DNA of 64,000 bases from Ferruginibacter sp. (GTDB taxonomy: Bacteria > Bacteroidota > Bacteroidia > Chitinophagales > Chitinophagaceae). Positions 19,090-28,262 of the stretch are shown in pieces; the stretch's first letter is position 1; every line of letters begins with the position of its first letter. Position numbers and translations under genes: made by a program. The DNA is taken from contig JAEUVU010000017.1 of assembly GCA_016786725.1 (NCBI GenBank), positions 62,001 through 126,000 on the forward strand, written 5' to 3'. The notes under the pieces were generated by a model that was not told where the DNA came from, did no database searches, and worked only from the letters and a program-made list of their open reading frames with translations.

Positions 19090-22000
19090 ATGAAACGGGT
19101 ATCAATTCTCATATTCGCACTTCTCTTTTTCAGCATGGCGCCCAGGGCACAGCAACCGGGCCTGGCATTTCATCATCTTGCAGAAGCTGACGGGCTGGCT
19201 GATAATGTGGTGAATTGTTTTTTAAAAGACAGCCGCGGCATACTGTGGATTGGCACTTATAACGGCATGAGCCGGTACGACGGAGCCAATTTTTATAATT
19301 ATAAGAAAAGAAGAAACTACAACTCCCTTGTTAATGAAGTGGTACACAAACTATGTGAGGATAAAAAAGGAAATATCTGGGGTGTTACCAATGGAGGGGT
19401 ATTTTGCTATATGCCGCAAAGCGACAGTTTTGCCAGCTATCCATTGAAGATTTTTAACCGGGAAGTGAGTTGTTACAATATTCTATGCGACCGTGCAGGA
19501 ACTATCTGGGTATCCGGCGCCAGTTCGGTTTACCGGTATAATCCGGCAGCTGATTCATTTGAAGAAAAAATAAAACTATCTGCTGTTTATGATTCCATGG
19601 CGTTCTATTCCATTCACAAAAATGGGTTGAAGGAAGACCCTTCGGCAACCGGATTTTGGATGGCCACCGCATCAGCCGGGCTTATGTATTATGATTATGC
19701 GAAAGAACAATTAGTAAATTATAAAACAGAACACTTAAATCCCCTGTTCAGGAAAAGGAAAATTTCAGCGCTGTCTGCTTCCCTTGCAGGCCATTGCTGG
19801 TTTTTTGATAATGATACAAAAGATATTGTTCACTTTAACCCCGGCAGAAAGGAAGAAATAAAAAAGATAAATATTAAAAACACACTGCCAAATGCAAATG
19901 GCGGCACTATTTACGAAGACAGTAAGGAGCGGATATGGTTTTGCAGCTGGACGTATGAATTACTGCTTATTGACCAGCAAAATAATAACAAAGCCTACAG
20001 GTTGCTTCACAGTAATGAAAACAAACAGTCTGTTGCCGGTCATTTCTTCTGGGATGTACTGGAAGATGAAGATAAAAATATCTGGCTGGGTACAGTGGCA
20101 GGCATTTCCATCTGCAACCCTGAAAAACCAATTTACAGGCGTTACGAATTGCCCGCAGTAGTTCCGGAGTTACGTAATACTTCCATTCAGTTAGCTGAGG
20201 AAAATCCGACTGATGGCACCATATGGATAATTACAGAGTCATCACTTTTAATTCAATACAATACGGTAAATCAGCAACGGCTTGTGTACAACTTGCATGA
20301 TGCTGTACCCGGCCCGGGCGGTAGTAAGCCCGGTTATTGCACCGGAATAAAATTTTTTAAAGGCAGCGTTGTGTTGCCTACGCTTACCGGTGCCTGGCAG
20401 GTAAAGCCCGGCAACAAAAGGCTTGTTCCATTTCAGTTACTTCCAAAAGGGTATGAAGGTTTTATTTGTACTAATATGGCAATGAATGGTGATTCTGTGC
20501 TGTATTATACCAATGGCACTGAAATACTTTACTGGAACTACCTGAAAGGATTTGCGCAGAAAACAGGACTTGAAATAAACAAAACCCCGCTGGCAGCAGG
20601 CTCCCGTATAAAGGCAATGGAATTTACCCCGGCACAGCAGCTATGGATATTGCTTACCAATAATGCCATTGCTTATCTTGATGAGCAGAAACAAATTATT
20701 GCTGTTGATATTTTAAAAGGGAGCGATCCCCGTGGCCCTATGATGCGTATTGACCAGGATAAAATGGGGAAGGTTTGGATAGCGAACCGGGGAGCAGGAA
20801 TGTTTACGTATAACCCTGCAGATAAAAAAACAGAACTGTTGGACGAATCAAACGGACTGGCAGGAAACAGGATACATCAGTTGCTTACAGATGCAGATGG
20901 GCATATCTGGTCTGTTCATTACAATAAAGTTTCTGTGTACCTTCCCGCCGCTGGCAAGTTTTACAATATTACCGTTCCCTACAGCGAAAGCAACCTGGAT
21001 TACCAGAATCACATGTGCCGGTTGGCCAATGGCCATATTCTGGCCAGCATTAATAATGATTTGGTTGAATTTTACCCCGAACGGTTAGTAAATGTGCCAG
21101 CTAATCCTGCACCGCAAATAAGCCAGGTGGTTGTTTCAGGGAAAAACATTTCAATTTTTAAGGGTACTAAAATTATACTCAAGCCGGGTGAAAACAATAT
21201 CCGCTTCCGTTTTGGCAGTTTTATCAACAAAGAAATTTTTCCTTATGATGTGGAATATAAACTTGATGGGGCAACAAAAGAATGGGCAATAGCAGGTGAT
21301 AACCCGGAAGTGCTGTATAATAACCTGGGACCGGGCAATTATGTTTTTCGGGTAAGGGTAAGGGGTAAAAATAACGGCTGGTTATCGGATGAAGCCAGTT
21401 TGCCATTTACCATAGGAACCCCCTTCTATAAAACATGGTGGTTTATAGCACTGGTTACATTACTTGTTGCCGGACTAATATATACTTTATACCGCTTTCG
21501 CTTAAACAAACATCGGCAGGTTCTTGAACTGGAAGGAAAAGCCCAGTTACTGGAAAAAGAAAAAACGATGGTGATGTATGATAACCTGAAGCAGCAATTA
21601 AACCCTCACTTCCTGTTTAACTCACTTACATCCCTGTCGGGGCTTATAGAAACCAACCAGCAAATGGCAGGTGATTTCCTGGAACAGATGTCGGGCATTT
21701 ACCGGTATATCCTCAAAAACAATGAAACCGAAACCGTACTGTTAAAAGATGAACTGGATTTTGTGCAACTATACATTAACCTGCAACAAACAAGGTTTAA
21801 GAAAGGGCTTCTGGTAAATATAAATGTGAAGGAAGAATACCGGCATTACAAAATTGCGCCGGTTACCCTGCAAAACCTGATTGAGAATGCCATTAAGCAT
21901 AATATTATTGACGCTGATGCCCCACTGGTTATAGATATTTTTACAGATGACGGCTACCTGCATGTACGCAATAACCTGCAGAGGAAAAATATGGTGGAAA

Positions 22001-22116
22001 CCTCCAACAAAAAAGGGCTGTCACAATTTGAAACGCTGTACAGGTTTTTAAGTACAAGGCCTGTTGTAATAGAAGAAACAAGCGAACATTTCATTATCAA
22101 AATTCCATTGATTTAA
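19090..22116 (+). CDS. two-component sensor histidine kinase: periplasmic propeller, Y_Y_Y domain, LytS-type kinase
   Basis: A 1008-residue membrane sensor. Order: signal peptide (MKRVSILIFALLFFSMAPRAQ), two-component propeller repeats over most of residues 30-690 (blocks such as SRGILWIGTYNGMSRY and DEDKNIWLGTVAG), a Y_Y_Y domain (about 690-770), one membrane helix (about 780-800), then a His_kinase domain with the phosphoacceptor His840 in LNPHFLFN and the N-box in LIENAIKHN. The kinase is the LytS/YehU type. I start at the ATG at 19090, which yields the signal peptide; an ATG at 18973 is in frame but adds no signal-like sequence. The regulator gene follows 10 bases after the stop. The ligand is unknown. 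Confidence 0.93.
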   Translation: MKRVSILIFALLFFSMAPRAQQPGLAFHHLAEADGLADNVVNCFLKDSRGILWIGTYNGMSRYDGANFYNYKKRRNYNSLVNEVVHKLCEDKKGNIWGVTNGGVFCYMPQSDSFASYPLKIFNREVSCYNILCDRAGTIWVSGASSVYRYNPAADSFEEKIKLSAVYDSMAFYSIHKNGLKEDPSATGFWMATASAGLMYYDYAKEQLVNYKTEHLNPLFRKRKISALSASLAGHCWFFDNDTKDIVHFNPGRKEEIKKINIKNTLPNANGGTIYEDSKERIWFCSWTYELLLIDQQNNNKAYRLLHSNENKQSVAGHFFWDVLEDEDKNIWLGTVAGISICNPEKPIYRRYELPAVVPELRNTSIQLAEENPTDGTIWIITESSLLIQYNTVNQQRLVYNLHDAVPGPGGSKPGYCTGIKFFKGSVVLPTLTGAWQVKPGNKRLVPFQLLPKGYEGFICTNMAMNGDSVLYYTNGTEILYWNYLKGFAQKTGLEINKTPLAAGSRIKAMEFTPAQQLWILLTNNAIAYLDEQKQIIAVDILKGSDPRGPMMRIDQDKMGKVWIANRGAGMFTYNPADKKTELLDESNGLAGNRIHQLLTDADGHIWSVHYNKVSVYLPAAGKFYNITVPYSESNLDYQNHMCRLANGHILASINNDLVEFYPERLVNVPANPAPQISQVVVSGKNISIFKGTKIILKPGENNIRFRFGSFINKEIFPYDVEYKLDGATKEWAIAGDNPEVLYNNLGPGNYVFRVRVRGKNNGWLSDEASLPFTIGTPFYKTWWFIALVTLLVAGLIYTLYRFRLNKHRQVLELEGKAQLLEKEKTMVMYDNLKQQLNPHFLFNSLTSLSGLIETNQQMAGDFLEQMSGIYRYILKNNETETVLLKDELDFVQLYINLQQTRFKKGLLVNINVKEEYRHYKIAPVTLQNLIENAIKHNIIDADAPLVIDIFTDDGYLHVRNNLQRKNMVETSNKKGLSQFETLYRFLSTRPVVIEETSEHFIIKIPLI

Positions 22117-22126
22117 ACTTTACAGT

Positions 22127-22897
22127 ATGAAAGCAGTAATAATAGAAGATGAAGAAATAATTGCCAATGTATTGCAGGGCAAAATAAAAAAAGTGGCAGC
22201 CGATATTGATGTAATAGCCGTGCTGCCCAGCCTTAAAACCGCAAGAAAATGGTTTGGTGAAAATGCAGAACCCGACCTGCTGTTTATGGATATTCAGTTG
22301 AGCGACGGGGTAAGCTTTGATATTTTCAGCCATTATACCCTTTCCTGCCCGGTAATATTTACAACGGCTTATGATGAATATGCGGTACGGGCATTCAGGC
22401 TGAACGGGGCCGATTATTTATTAAAGCCCGTAAAGGATGACCAACTGGCCACTGCCATTGAAAAATGCCGAAAACTGGTGGGTGAACAATCAAAGCCGCC
22501 GCTTAACATACAGGAACTGATACAGTCGCTCGGCAATGCCGCCGGTGGAAAGCAGTATAAAGAAAAATTTATTGCCAATATCCGCAACCAGTGGATGCCG
22601 GTGAATGCAAGCGATATTGCCTGCTTCAGCAAGGAAGTACTTAATTATATCTATTTATTTAATGGGGAAAGGTACCAGGTGGATTATGATACACTGGATG
22701 AAGTAGAAGATTTGCTGAACCCCAAACAATTTTACCGGGCCAACAGGCAGTTCATCATTAATATAGACGCCGTACATACCGTAAAACCACTTGAATACTC
22801 CAAGCTTATCATAAAACTGAAAGAGCCCAACCAGAAACTGGAAATTGATATGAGCCGGCTGAAAAGCCCCGAGTTTAAAAAATGGCTGGACCGTTAG
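22127..22897 (+). CDS. LytTR-family response regulator
   Basis: A 256-residue DNA-binding regulator, partner of the kinase just upstream. The receiver domain (residues 1-120) has the acidic pair in IIEDEE, the phosphoacceptor Asp55 in LFMDIQLSDG, Thr/Ala in FTTAYDEYA and the conserved Lys in LLKPVKDD. The LytTR domain (about 145-250) shows IACFSKEVLNYIYLFNGE, the FYRANRQFIINI block and a final helix. LytTR regulators bind direct repeats upstream of their targets. The nearest candidate targets are the divergent secreted-protein genes and the lipoprotein downstream. Confidence 0.95.
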   Translation: MKAVIIEDEEIIANVLQGKIKKVAADIDVIAVLPSLKTARKWFGENAEPDLLFMDIQLSDGVSFDIFSHYTLSCPVIFTTAYDEYAVRAFRLNGADYLLKPVKDDQLATAIEKCRKLVGEQSKPPLNIQELIQSLGNAAGGKQYKEKFIANIRNQWMPVNASDIACFSKEVLNYIYLFNGERYQVDYDTLDEVEDLLNPKQFYRANRQFIINIDAVHTVKPLEYSKLIIKLKEPNQKLEIDMSRLKSPEFKKWLDR

Positions 22898-22925
22898 GCG
22901 CCAAACAAACTATCTCCATACAATG

Positions 22926-22955
22926 AAACCCTTCCGCTGCGAAGGGTTTTCTTTT
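22926..22955 (+). terminator. terminator after the LytS/LytTR operon
   Basis: Stem AAACCCTTC/GAAGGGTTT with a six-base loop CGCTGC, followed by TCTTTT. Confidence 0.8.
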
Positions 22956-23083
22956 GCAGTCCAGCACCTTCCTGTTGCAGTTGAATATATAATTACTGCA
23001 CCTAAGCTTCATATATTTTTAGATAGGCTGTTGCCGACGCAATTTTACATCATCAAATCATTTAAACATAAAAACAAATAAAA

Positions 23084-23854
23084 ATGAAAAAGTTAATTCC
23101 CGTTCTTGCGTTGGCTGTGCTGTTTACAGCTTGCAAAAAAGAAACTGTTGCACCGGTAAACCCACCTGCCAATAGTGAAAAAAACCTGGTAAAATCGCAA
23201 TGGATACCCAATACCGGTACTCCTGAAACAGAAGAATATACTTACGACAATACCGGCAGGGTAACCCGTATCAGCTATATTATTGATGACACGTATGAAG
23301 TATTTGAATATCCAGGCAACGCACTGGTAAAATCAACTAACCGTGCAATAAGTAACGATTTTCTTATTAACACCACGGAGGCGCAGATGGATGCAGCAGG
23401 GCGCATAGTCAGTTCGGTAACAAAAGACAGGCTGGGAAATGAAACAGGAAGAACTGAATATACCTACAATGCCGAAGGCTACCTGGTAACTCAAAAAGGT
23501 ATCAGTCCGGCTTTCGGATACAGTTATGAATTCAATATTGTAAACGGAGTGCTGGTTTCTTCAAAATACTATAATGGAAACGGCGTTCTGCAAACAACCA
23601 CTGAATTTACAACAGATTTGTCTAAGCCGAATAAGGGCCAGTCTCTGCACGGCGGCCGCTGGTTGGTAAAAAAACTTTTTGGAAACGTTTGTAAAGGCCT
23701 TATTACCGAATCAAAAACCTTTAATACTGCCGGAACCCTTACCTGGCATGTTAAAACAACCTGGGAAACGGATGCTGAAGGCTATCCTGTAAAACGCAAG
23801 GTTGAAAACCTCACAAACGGACGTATAATTGACATAACAGATACCTACCAATAA
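23084..23854 (+). CDS. lipoprotein of unknown function with YD-like repeats
   Basis: A 256-residue lipoprotein: MKKLIPVLALAVLFTAC is a lipoprotein signal peptide with the lipobox Cys at residue 17, followed by KKE. The mature part has several short tyrosine-rich strands (EYTYDNTGRVTRISY, EYTYNAEGYLVTQKG, TDAEGYPVKRKVEN) like the YD or RHS-type repeats, but too few for an RHS toxin. Such small lipoproteins are common in the phylum and their role is unknown. It has its own intergenic space on both sides. Confidence 0.75.
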   Translation: MKKLIPVLALAVLFTACKKETVAPVNPPANSEKNLVKSQWIPNTGTPETEEYTYDNTGRVTRISYIIDDTYEVFEYPGNALVKSTNRAISNDFLINTTEAQMDAAGRIVSSVTKDRLGNETGRTEYTYNAEGYLVTQKGISPAFGYSYEFNIVNGVLVSSKYYNGNGVLQTTTEFTTDLSKPNKGQSLHGGRWLVKKLFGNVCKGLITESKTFNTAGTLTWHVKTTWETDAEGYPVKRKVENLTNGRIIDITDTYQ

Positions 23855-23993
23855 CCCATTAAGCCTTGATGAAAAGTCTGTTCCACGGAAATGCGGGTTG
23901 CCATTTTACAGCATACCGTATTTCTATGGAATTTTAATATTGCTGATTATAATTTCAGCCGTTGAGAATGATTATCAACAAAAAATTCAAAAA

Positions 23994-24416
23994 ATGACAC
24001 CACAACAAGTGCAACTGATAAAAAAAAGCTGGCGGGTGTTTCAGCAGATAAAGCCGGAAGTGGTGGGCGATGTATTTTACAGTAAGTTGTTTGCTGATAT
24101 GCCTTCGCTCCGCAAAATGTACCCAAAAGATATGCAGCAGCAATACTGTAAGCTGATTGGTATGCTAAACACCCTGGTAAGCCGGATTGAGCAGCTAGGA
24201 GTACTCACGGAAGAAATGGCTGCAATGGCCCAACGTCATGAAGTTTATGGTGTGCGGCCTGCACATTATAAAGTGGTAGGCAAAGCCTTATTGTGGACTT
24301 TGGAGCAAGGGCTTGGTCATGATTATACTGCTGAAGTAGAAGTTGCCTGGACAAAATGCTATCAGATACTTGCTGATACGATGATGAAGGCAACACAATC
24401 AACTCAGCTATCATAA
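23994..24416 (+). CDS. single-domain globin (bacterial haemoglobin-like)
   Basis: A 140-residue globin of the Vitreoscilla haemoglobin / flavohaemoglobin-head type, without a reductase part. The proximal haem ligand is His82 in AQRHEVYGV, followed by the conserved AHYKVVGKALL block. By alignment to Vitreoscilla haemoglobin by eye, the distal E7 position is Gln50, as in that family, but the CD1 Phe is replaced by Tyr43 (LRKMYP) and the CD loop is about three residues shorter. It should bind oxygen or nitric oxide in the cytoplasm. I start at the ATG at 23994 (MTPQQVQLIK); a TTG at 23898 in frame would add a hydrophobic segment not found in globins. Confidence 0.85.
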   Translation: MTPQQVQLIKKSWRVFQQIKPEVVGDVFYSKLFADMPSLRKMYPKDMQQQYCKLIGMLNTLVSRIEQLGVLTEEMAAMAQRHEVYGVRPAHYKVVGKALLWTLEQGLGHDYTAEVEVAWTKCYQILADTMMKATQSTQLS

Positions 24417-24640
24417 AAACACAAGCATTGAATACACAAAAGATTATTTTAAAATGCTACTTTGTTGTTTTGGGGTATGGTTAGACGCCTGCGAGGGAGT
24501 ATAAATACAATGACTACGCTACTTTCAACCGCTTTGGCAGTATAGCAGGTTGAAACATCCGAACCGGTATAACTGCCTTTAGTTGCTATATTCTTCTGAA
24601 CCCTTCTGATAAATGGTTTAAAAACTCAACTAACCCGGTC

Positions 24641-24682
24641 GCCACTCAAAAGTGGCTTTCTCAAAAGGGGAGCCTCTTTTTT
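24641..24682 (+). terminator. hairpin pair with T-run, terminator-like
   Basis: GCCACT-CAAA-AGTGGC (24641-24656), then AAAAGGGG/CCTCTTTT with T-run (24664-24682). The nearest upstream gene, the globin, ends 225 bases earlier, so it would end a long untranslated tail or an unrecognised transcript. Confidence 0.5.
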
Positions 24683-24726
24683 ATTTGTCAATTCTTCATA
24701 ACTGGCGCTTACAGTAAATATTTTTA

Positions 24727-24734
24727 TACATTTG
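24727..24734 (+). promoter_or_regulatory. -7 box TACATTTG of the symporter gene
   Basis: Exact TAnnTTTG match, 36 bases before the ATG; no clear TTG at -33. Confidence 0.45.
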
Positions 24735-24770
24735 ACCATACTGCAATAAATAACCCATCAAAATCACTGC

Positions 24771-26492
24771 ATGAACAACCTTTCAACCAGCGACATTTTA
24801 GTTTTTATACTTTATTTCATACTGATAGCCGGTTATGGCTACTGGATATACCGCAAAAAAAAGAAAGCTTCTGTTACCGCATCACATGATTTTTTCCTGG
24901 CCGAAGGATCGCTTACCTGGTGGGCCATCGGAGCCTCACTCATTGCTTCCAATATTTCTGCCGAGCAGTTCATCGGCATGAGCGGCAATGGTTTTTTTGT
25001 GGGTATTGCCGTAGCGGCTTACGAATGGGTGGCCGCCATTGCCCTCATCATCATTGCGGTTTGGTTCATCCCCATTTACCTGAAGAATAAGATATACACC
25101 ATGCCGCAGTTTTTAAAAACCAGGTACAACGAAACGGTTTCACTCATTATGGCCATCTTCTGGCTGTTTCTTTACATTTTTGTAAATCTCACTTCTATTT
25201 TGTTCCTGGGCGCTGTGGCCATCAGCGGCCTGGTGGGGCCGGAATATTTTCATGTGGTGATGGTGGGACTTGCGGTGTTTGCGTTGATCATTACGCTGGG
25301 AGGTATGAAAGTGATCGGCTATACCGATGTGATACAGGTAGCGGTACTCATCATTGGCGGTTTTGCCACCATTTATTTTGCGTTGACCATCGTTAGCGAA
25401 AAATTCGGATTGGGCCGGGATGCATTAGCCGGTTTTAATACACTGCTGAAAGAAGCCCCTGATCATTTTCACATGATACTTAGTAAACCCGATGCCAGTT
25501 CATCGCAGGAGTATATCAGTAAATATCTGCTGTTGCCGGGTATAGCTATGTATTTTGCCGGCCAGTGGATAGTAAACCTCAATTACTGGGGTTGCAATCA
25601 ATACATTACACAAAGGGCACTGGGCGCCGATCTGCAGACTGCAAGAAAAGGTATTTTATTTGCGGGGTTTTTAAAACTGTTTATGCCGGTGATTGTAATG
25701 CTGCCGGGCATTGCAGCCTATGTGCTGCATAAAGGCGGGCACCTGCAGGTTAATGGTATGGACAGCGCCTATTCATCCATACTCGGGTTTTTACCCGAAG
25801 GGTTAAAAGGTTTATCCATTGCCGCATTAACTGCAGCCATTGTGGCATCGCTTGCCGGAAAGCTCAACAGCATTTCTACCATTTATACCTACGATATACA
25901 CAACAAATATTTTAAAAAGAAAGCGGCTGAAGAACAGGATGTAAATATTGGCAGAGCAGATGAACATAAACAGGTATGGACAGGCAGGATCGTTGCTGTT
26001 ATGGCTGTTTTAATTTCGTTGCTCTTTACCTGGAACGATCTGCTGGGCATCAAAGGCGAAGGCGGCTTTACCTTTATTCAAAAATATACCGGCTTTATAA
26101 GCCCCGGTGTTTTTGCCATGTTCATACTGGGTATGTTCTGGAAACGTACAACCGGCACTGCTGCGGTGGCGGGGCTTGTTACGGGACTGCTGCTGGCTGT
26201 TTTCTTTAATAATTATGCAGTAGCTGTTTTTGGCCACGAAACCTGGCTGTACACCGCCTTTAAAACAATGGAAGAAGGTAAAGAAGTGTACCAGATACCC
26301 TTCCTCATCAATGTGGGCTGGTCGTTTTTCTTTACCGTATTGCTGATGGCAGTTATCAGTATGGCCGGGCCAAAAATAAATCCAAAAGCTTTTGAGCTCG
26401 ACAGGTCCATGTTCAGGCTAAGCCCTTCCGTAATCGCCATGATCGTAATAACCCTGCTCATACTTACGGTGCTTTATGCTAAATTCTGGTAA
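24771..26492 (+). CDS. sodium:solute symporter, SGLT-like (SSS family)
   Basis: A 573-residue inner-membrane transporter with about 14 hydrophobic helices. It carries family blocks such as FFLAEGSLTWWAIGASLIAS, NISAEQFIGMSG, MPQFLKTRYN and AGKLNSISTIYTYDI, and is closest in pattern to the Vibrio SGLT sugar transporters (the NYWGCNQYITQRAL segment). It should import a sugar or related solute with sodium ions; the substrate cannot be named. No sugar-metabolism gene is next to it. Promoter-like and terminator-like signals on both sides suggest a single-gene transcript. Confidence 0.92.
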   Translation: MNNLSTSDILVFILYFILIAGYGYWIYRKKKKASVTASHDFFLAEGSLTWWAIGASLIASNISAEQFIGMSGNGFFVGIAVAAYEWVAAIALIIIAVWFIPIYLKNKIYTMPQFLKTRYNETVSLIMAIFWLFLYIFVNLTSILFLGAVAISGLVGPEYFHVVMVGLAVFALIITLGGMKVIGYTDVIQVAVLIIGGFATIYFALTIVSEKFGLGRDALAGFNTLLKEAPDHFHMILSKPDASSSQEYISKYLLLPGIAMYFAGQWIVNLNYWGCNQYITQRALGADLQTARKGILFAGFLKLFMPVIVMLPGIAAYVLHKGGHLQVNGMDSAYSSILGFLPEGLKGLSIAALTAAIVASLAGKLNSISTIYTYDIHNKYFKKKAAEEQDVNIGRADEHKQVWTGRIVAVMAVLISLLFTWNDLLGIKGEGGFTFIQKYTGFISPGVFAMFILGMFWKRTTGTAAVAGLVTGLLLAVFFNNYAVAVFGHETWLYTAFKTMEEGKEVYQIPFLINVGWSFFFTVLLMAVISMAGPKINPKAFELDRSMFRLSPSVIAMIVITLLILTVLYAKFW

Positions 26493-26504
26493 ACCCGTGC
26501 AGTA

Positions 26505-26538
26505 ATAATAAAAGCGGAAATTAATTTCCGCCTTTATT
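26505..26538 (+). terminator. terminator after the symporter gene
   Basis: Stem GCGGAAA/TTTCCGC with a TTAA loop, inside a longer AATAAA/TTTATT symmetry, then a T-rich run. Confidence 0.8.
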
Positions 26539-26681
26539 ACAACCAATAAAAAGCATTTGCAGGCACTGATATAAATCATCAAAATAAATACTGCTTTTAT
26601 ACAATAATCAATTGCCTGAACCAGTTTGATTATTACTGGCTGCAGTACAGCAACCGGTAATCACCCTGATAAAAAAAACCT

Positions 26682-27194
26682 ATGGAAACAACTCATGTAA
26701 ATGCACCGTTCAAACCTTTGGTGCAGCAGTCAAAACACAATACCACCTCCTGGATAGGCCACCGCCACGGAGAAACCAATGAACTCATCAGCGGCCAGAC
26801 ATTTACCTGCCCGGCCGCAGGCAGCCTGGATTGTATAGAAATATTTTCTGTTTATGTAAATAAGAAAATGCCGGTTGACCTTACCCTCTATCCTTTTGAC
26901 ACGGATAACAAAATTTGGGGAACTGCCCTGGCTACTGCCACTGTTGAATTCAGCGCTGCTGATACAGGCAAATGGATAGCTTTTCCTTTAAAAGGTTTAA
27001 AGCTTGATAAAGGCAGGGTGTATGGGTTTAAATTGCATACGGATGAAGGCCTCCTCGGTATAGGCGAAGCCGCCGGTTGTGCCGATCAGTTACCCTATGC
27101 AGGAGGAATGGAATGGGCCGCCGATAATAAAAACCAGGCAGGCAAATATTTCAGCTACCTGAGCCTCGCTTTTAAAATAGATGTAAGAGCCTGA
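26682..27194 (+). CDS. hypothetical protein, beta-rich
   Basis: A 170-residue protein I do not recognise. It has no signal peptide or membrane segment. Alternating polar and hydrophobic strands (SLDCIEIFSVYVNKKMPVD, KWIAFPLKGLKLDKGRVYGF) suggest a beta-sandwich of the kind that binds carbohydrate, but this is only a fold guess. The N-terminus has several His (KHNTTSWIGHRHGE). It stands alone between terminators and converges on the polysaccharide cluster. Confidence 0.6.
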   Translation: METTHVNAPFKPLVQQSKHNTTSWIGHRHGETNELISGQTFTCPAAGSLDCIEIFSVYVNKKMPVDLTLYPFDTDNKIWGTALATATVEFSAADTGKWIAFPLKGLKLDKGRVYGFKLHTDEGLLGIGEAAGCADQLPYAGGMEWAADNKNQAGKYFSYLSLAFKIDVRA

Positions 27195-27284
27195 CGAAAA
27201 ACAGTACAGTATCAAAAAGCATATCAATGCCCGGAGTTTTGATTTAATGCTGTATCCATCATTCATCTAATTAAAATGCATAAA

Positions 27285-27312
27285 AAAAGCCCCTTTAAAA
27301 AAGGGGCTTCAG
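27285..27312. terminator. bidirectional terminator between the hypothetical gene and cpsB
   Basis: Stem AAGCCCCTTT/AAAGGGGCTT (27287-27296 and 27300-27309) with flanking A and T, lying between convergent genes. On the minus strand it ends the 30-kb polysaccharide cluster. Confidence 0.85.
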
Positions 27313-27330
27313 CTTTATAATTTTTGATGG

Positions 27331-28071
27331 TTAATCCTGTAAGGTACTGTTCAGCAGTTTCCCGTTACGGATGTACTTACACAGCAATGCCAGGTGCTTT
27401 TGCGCCCTGAATGTATTTAAATGCCGGCTGTGATGCAGGTCTGTTCCCGCCAGGTCAACCAGCCCTTCATCTAAAAGATAACGTGCTGCCCGGGCAACTT
27501 CTTTTCCATAGTAGCCGGTAAGTGATAATAAATTTACCTGCAGTAAAAAGCCAAGCTCTTTCAGCTTTTTATATCCCTTATAATTCTGGTGAAAATAAAA
27601 ATACCTTTCGGGGTGTGCAAGCACAGGCTGGTAGCCGCTGGTAATGATATTAAAAACGATCTCCTGCAGGTTTACCGGTTCAGCTGTATAAGGTATCTCT
27701 GTGAGCAGTATATTTTTGTGCAGGGTACGCAGCGGTTTTTGCTGCTGCAGCAGTTCCATAAAATAATCGTCCAGCATGTATTCTGCTGCTGCTGATAACT
27801 TCATGGGTATGGCTGCTTCATCGCAGGCTTTTTGTAATTTACTCAATGCAGCTTCAATGGTTTCATCATTATTCCGGTACAGGTCGCCGATGATATGTGG
27901 CGTGGCAATGCATTTCCTGATGCCAAGATCATACAAACCTTTTACCAGCATTACCGATGTTTCCACATCGGGCGAACCATCATCTATGCCCGGTAATATA
28001 TGGCTATGCATATCCACCGTAACAGGCAGCAATGTTACACTTGTATTATTTTTTTTAAAAAAGCTGAACAT
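27331..28071 (-). CDS. PHP-type protein-tyrosine phosphatase (CpsB/YwqE-like), last gene of the polysaccharide cluster
   Basis: A 246-residue metal-dependent phosphatase of the PHP superfamily. Visible metal ligands: DMHSHILPGIDDG near the start, ATPHI, the Glu in SAAAEYMLDD, LAHPERY, and the final Asp-His pair in LAGTDLHHSRH. It should remove phosphate from the tyrosine-rich tail of Wzc, which is encoded at the opposite end of the same cluster (54138-56546), and so set polymer length or export. It lies 191 bases after the glycosyltransferase gene and is followed by a strong terminator. Confidence 0.92.
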   Translation of the reverse strand: MFSFFKKNNTSVTLLPVTVDMHSHILPGIDDGSPDVETSVMLVKGLYDLGIRKCIATPHIIGDLYRNNDETIEAALSKLQKACDEAAIPMKLSAAAEYMLDDYFMELLQQQKPLRTLHKNILLTEIPYTAEPVNLQEIVFNIITSGYQPVLAHPERYFYFHQNYKGYKKLKELGFLLQVNLLSLTGYYGKEVARAARYLLDEGLVDLAGTDLHHSRHLNTFRAQKHLALLCKYIRNGKLLNSTLQD

Positions 28072-28262
28072 AGATTTACAGGAAATCTGTTGTAAAGAAA
28101 TTTCGCCAGCGTGAAATCAAATTGCCGCAGAGGCTCTGAAACACAGAAAAAAAGAGGATATTTTCAGTATCGTTAAATACTTTAATGGCCAAAATAAATT
28201 CAAACGTGTAAAATGACGGAGGCAATTTGTGCCATGTCTTTTAATTCGTGTAATCAACTCCC

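Larger units (their letters stand above)
24417..24770. other. 354-base intergenic region
   Basis: No gene or RNA recognised. It ends with hairpins (24641-24682) and a -7 box for the symporter gene. Confidence 0.6.
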
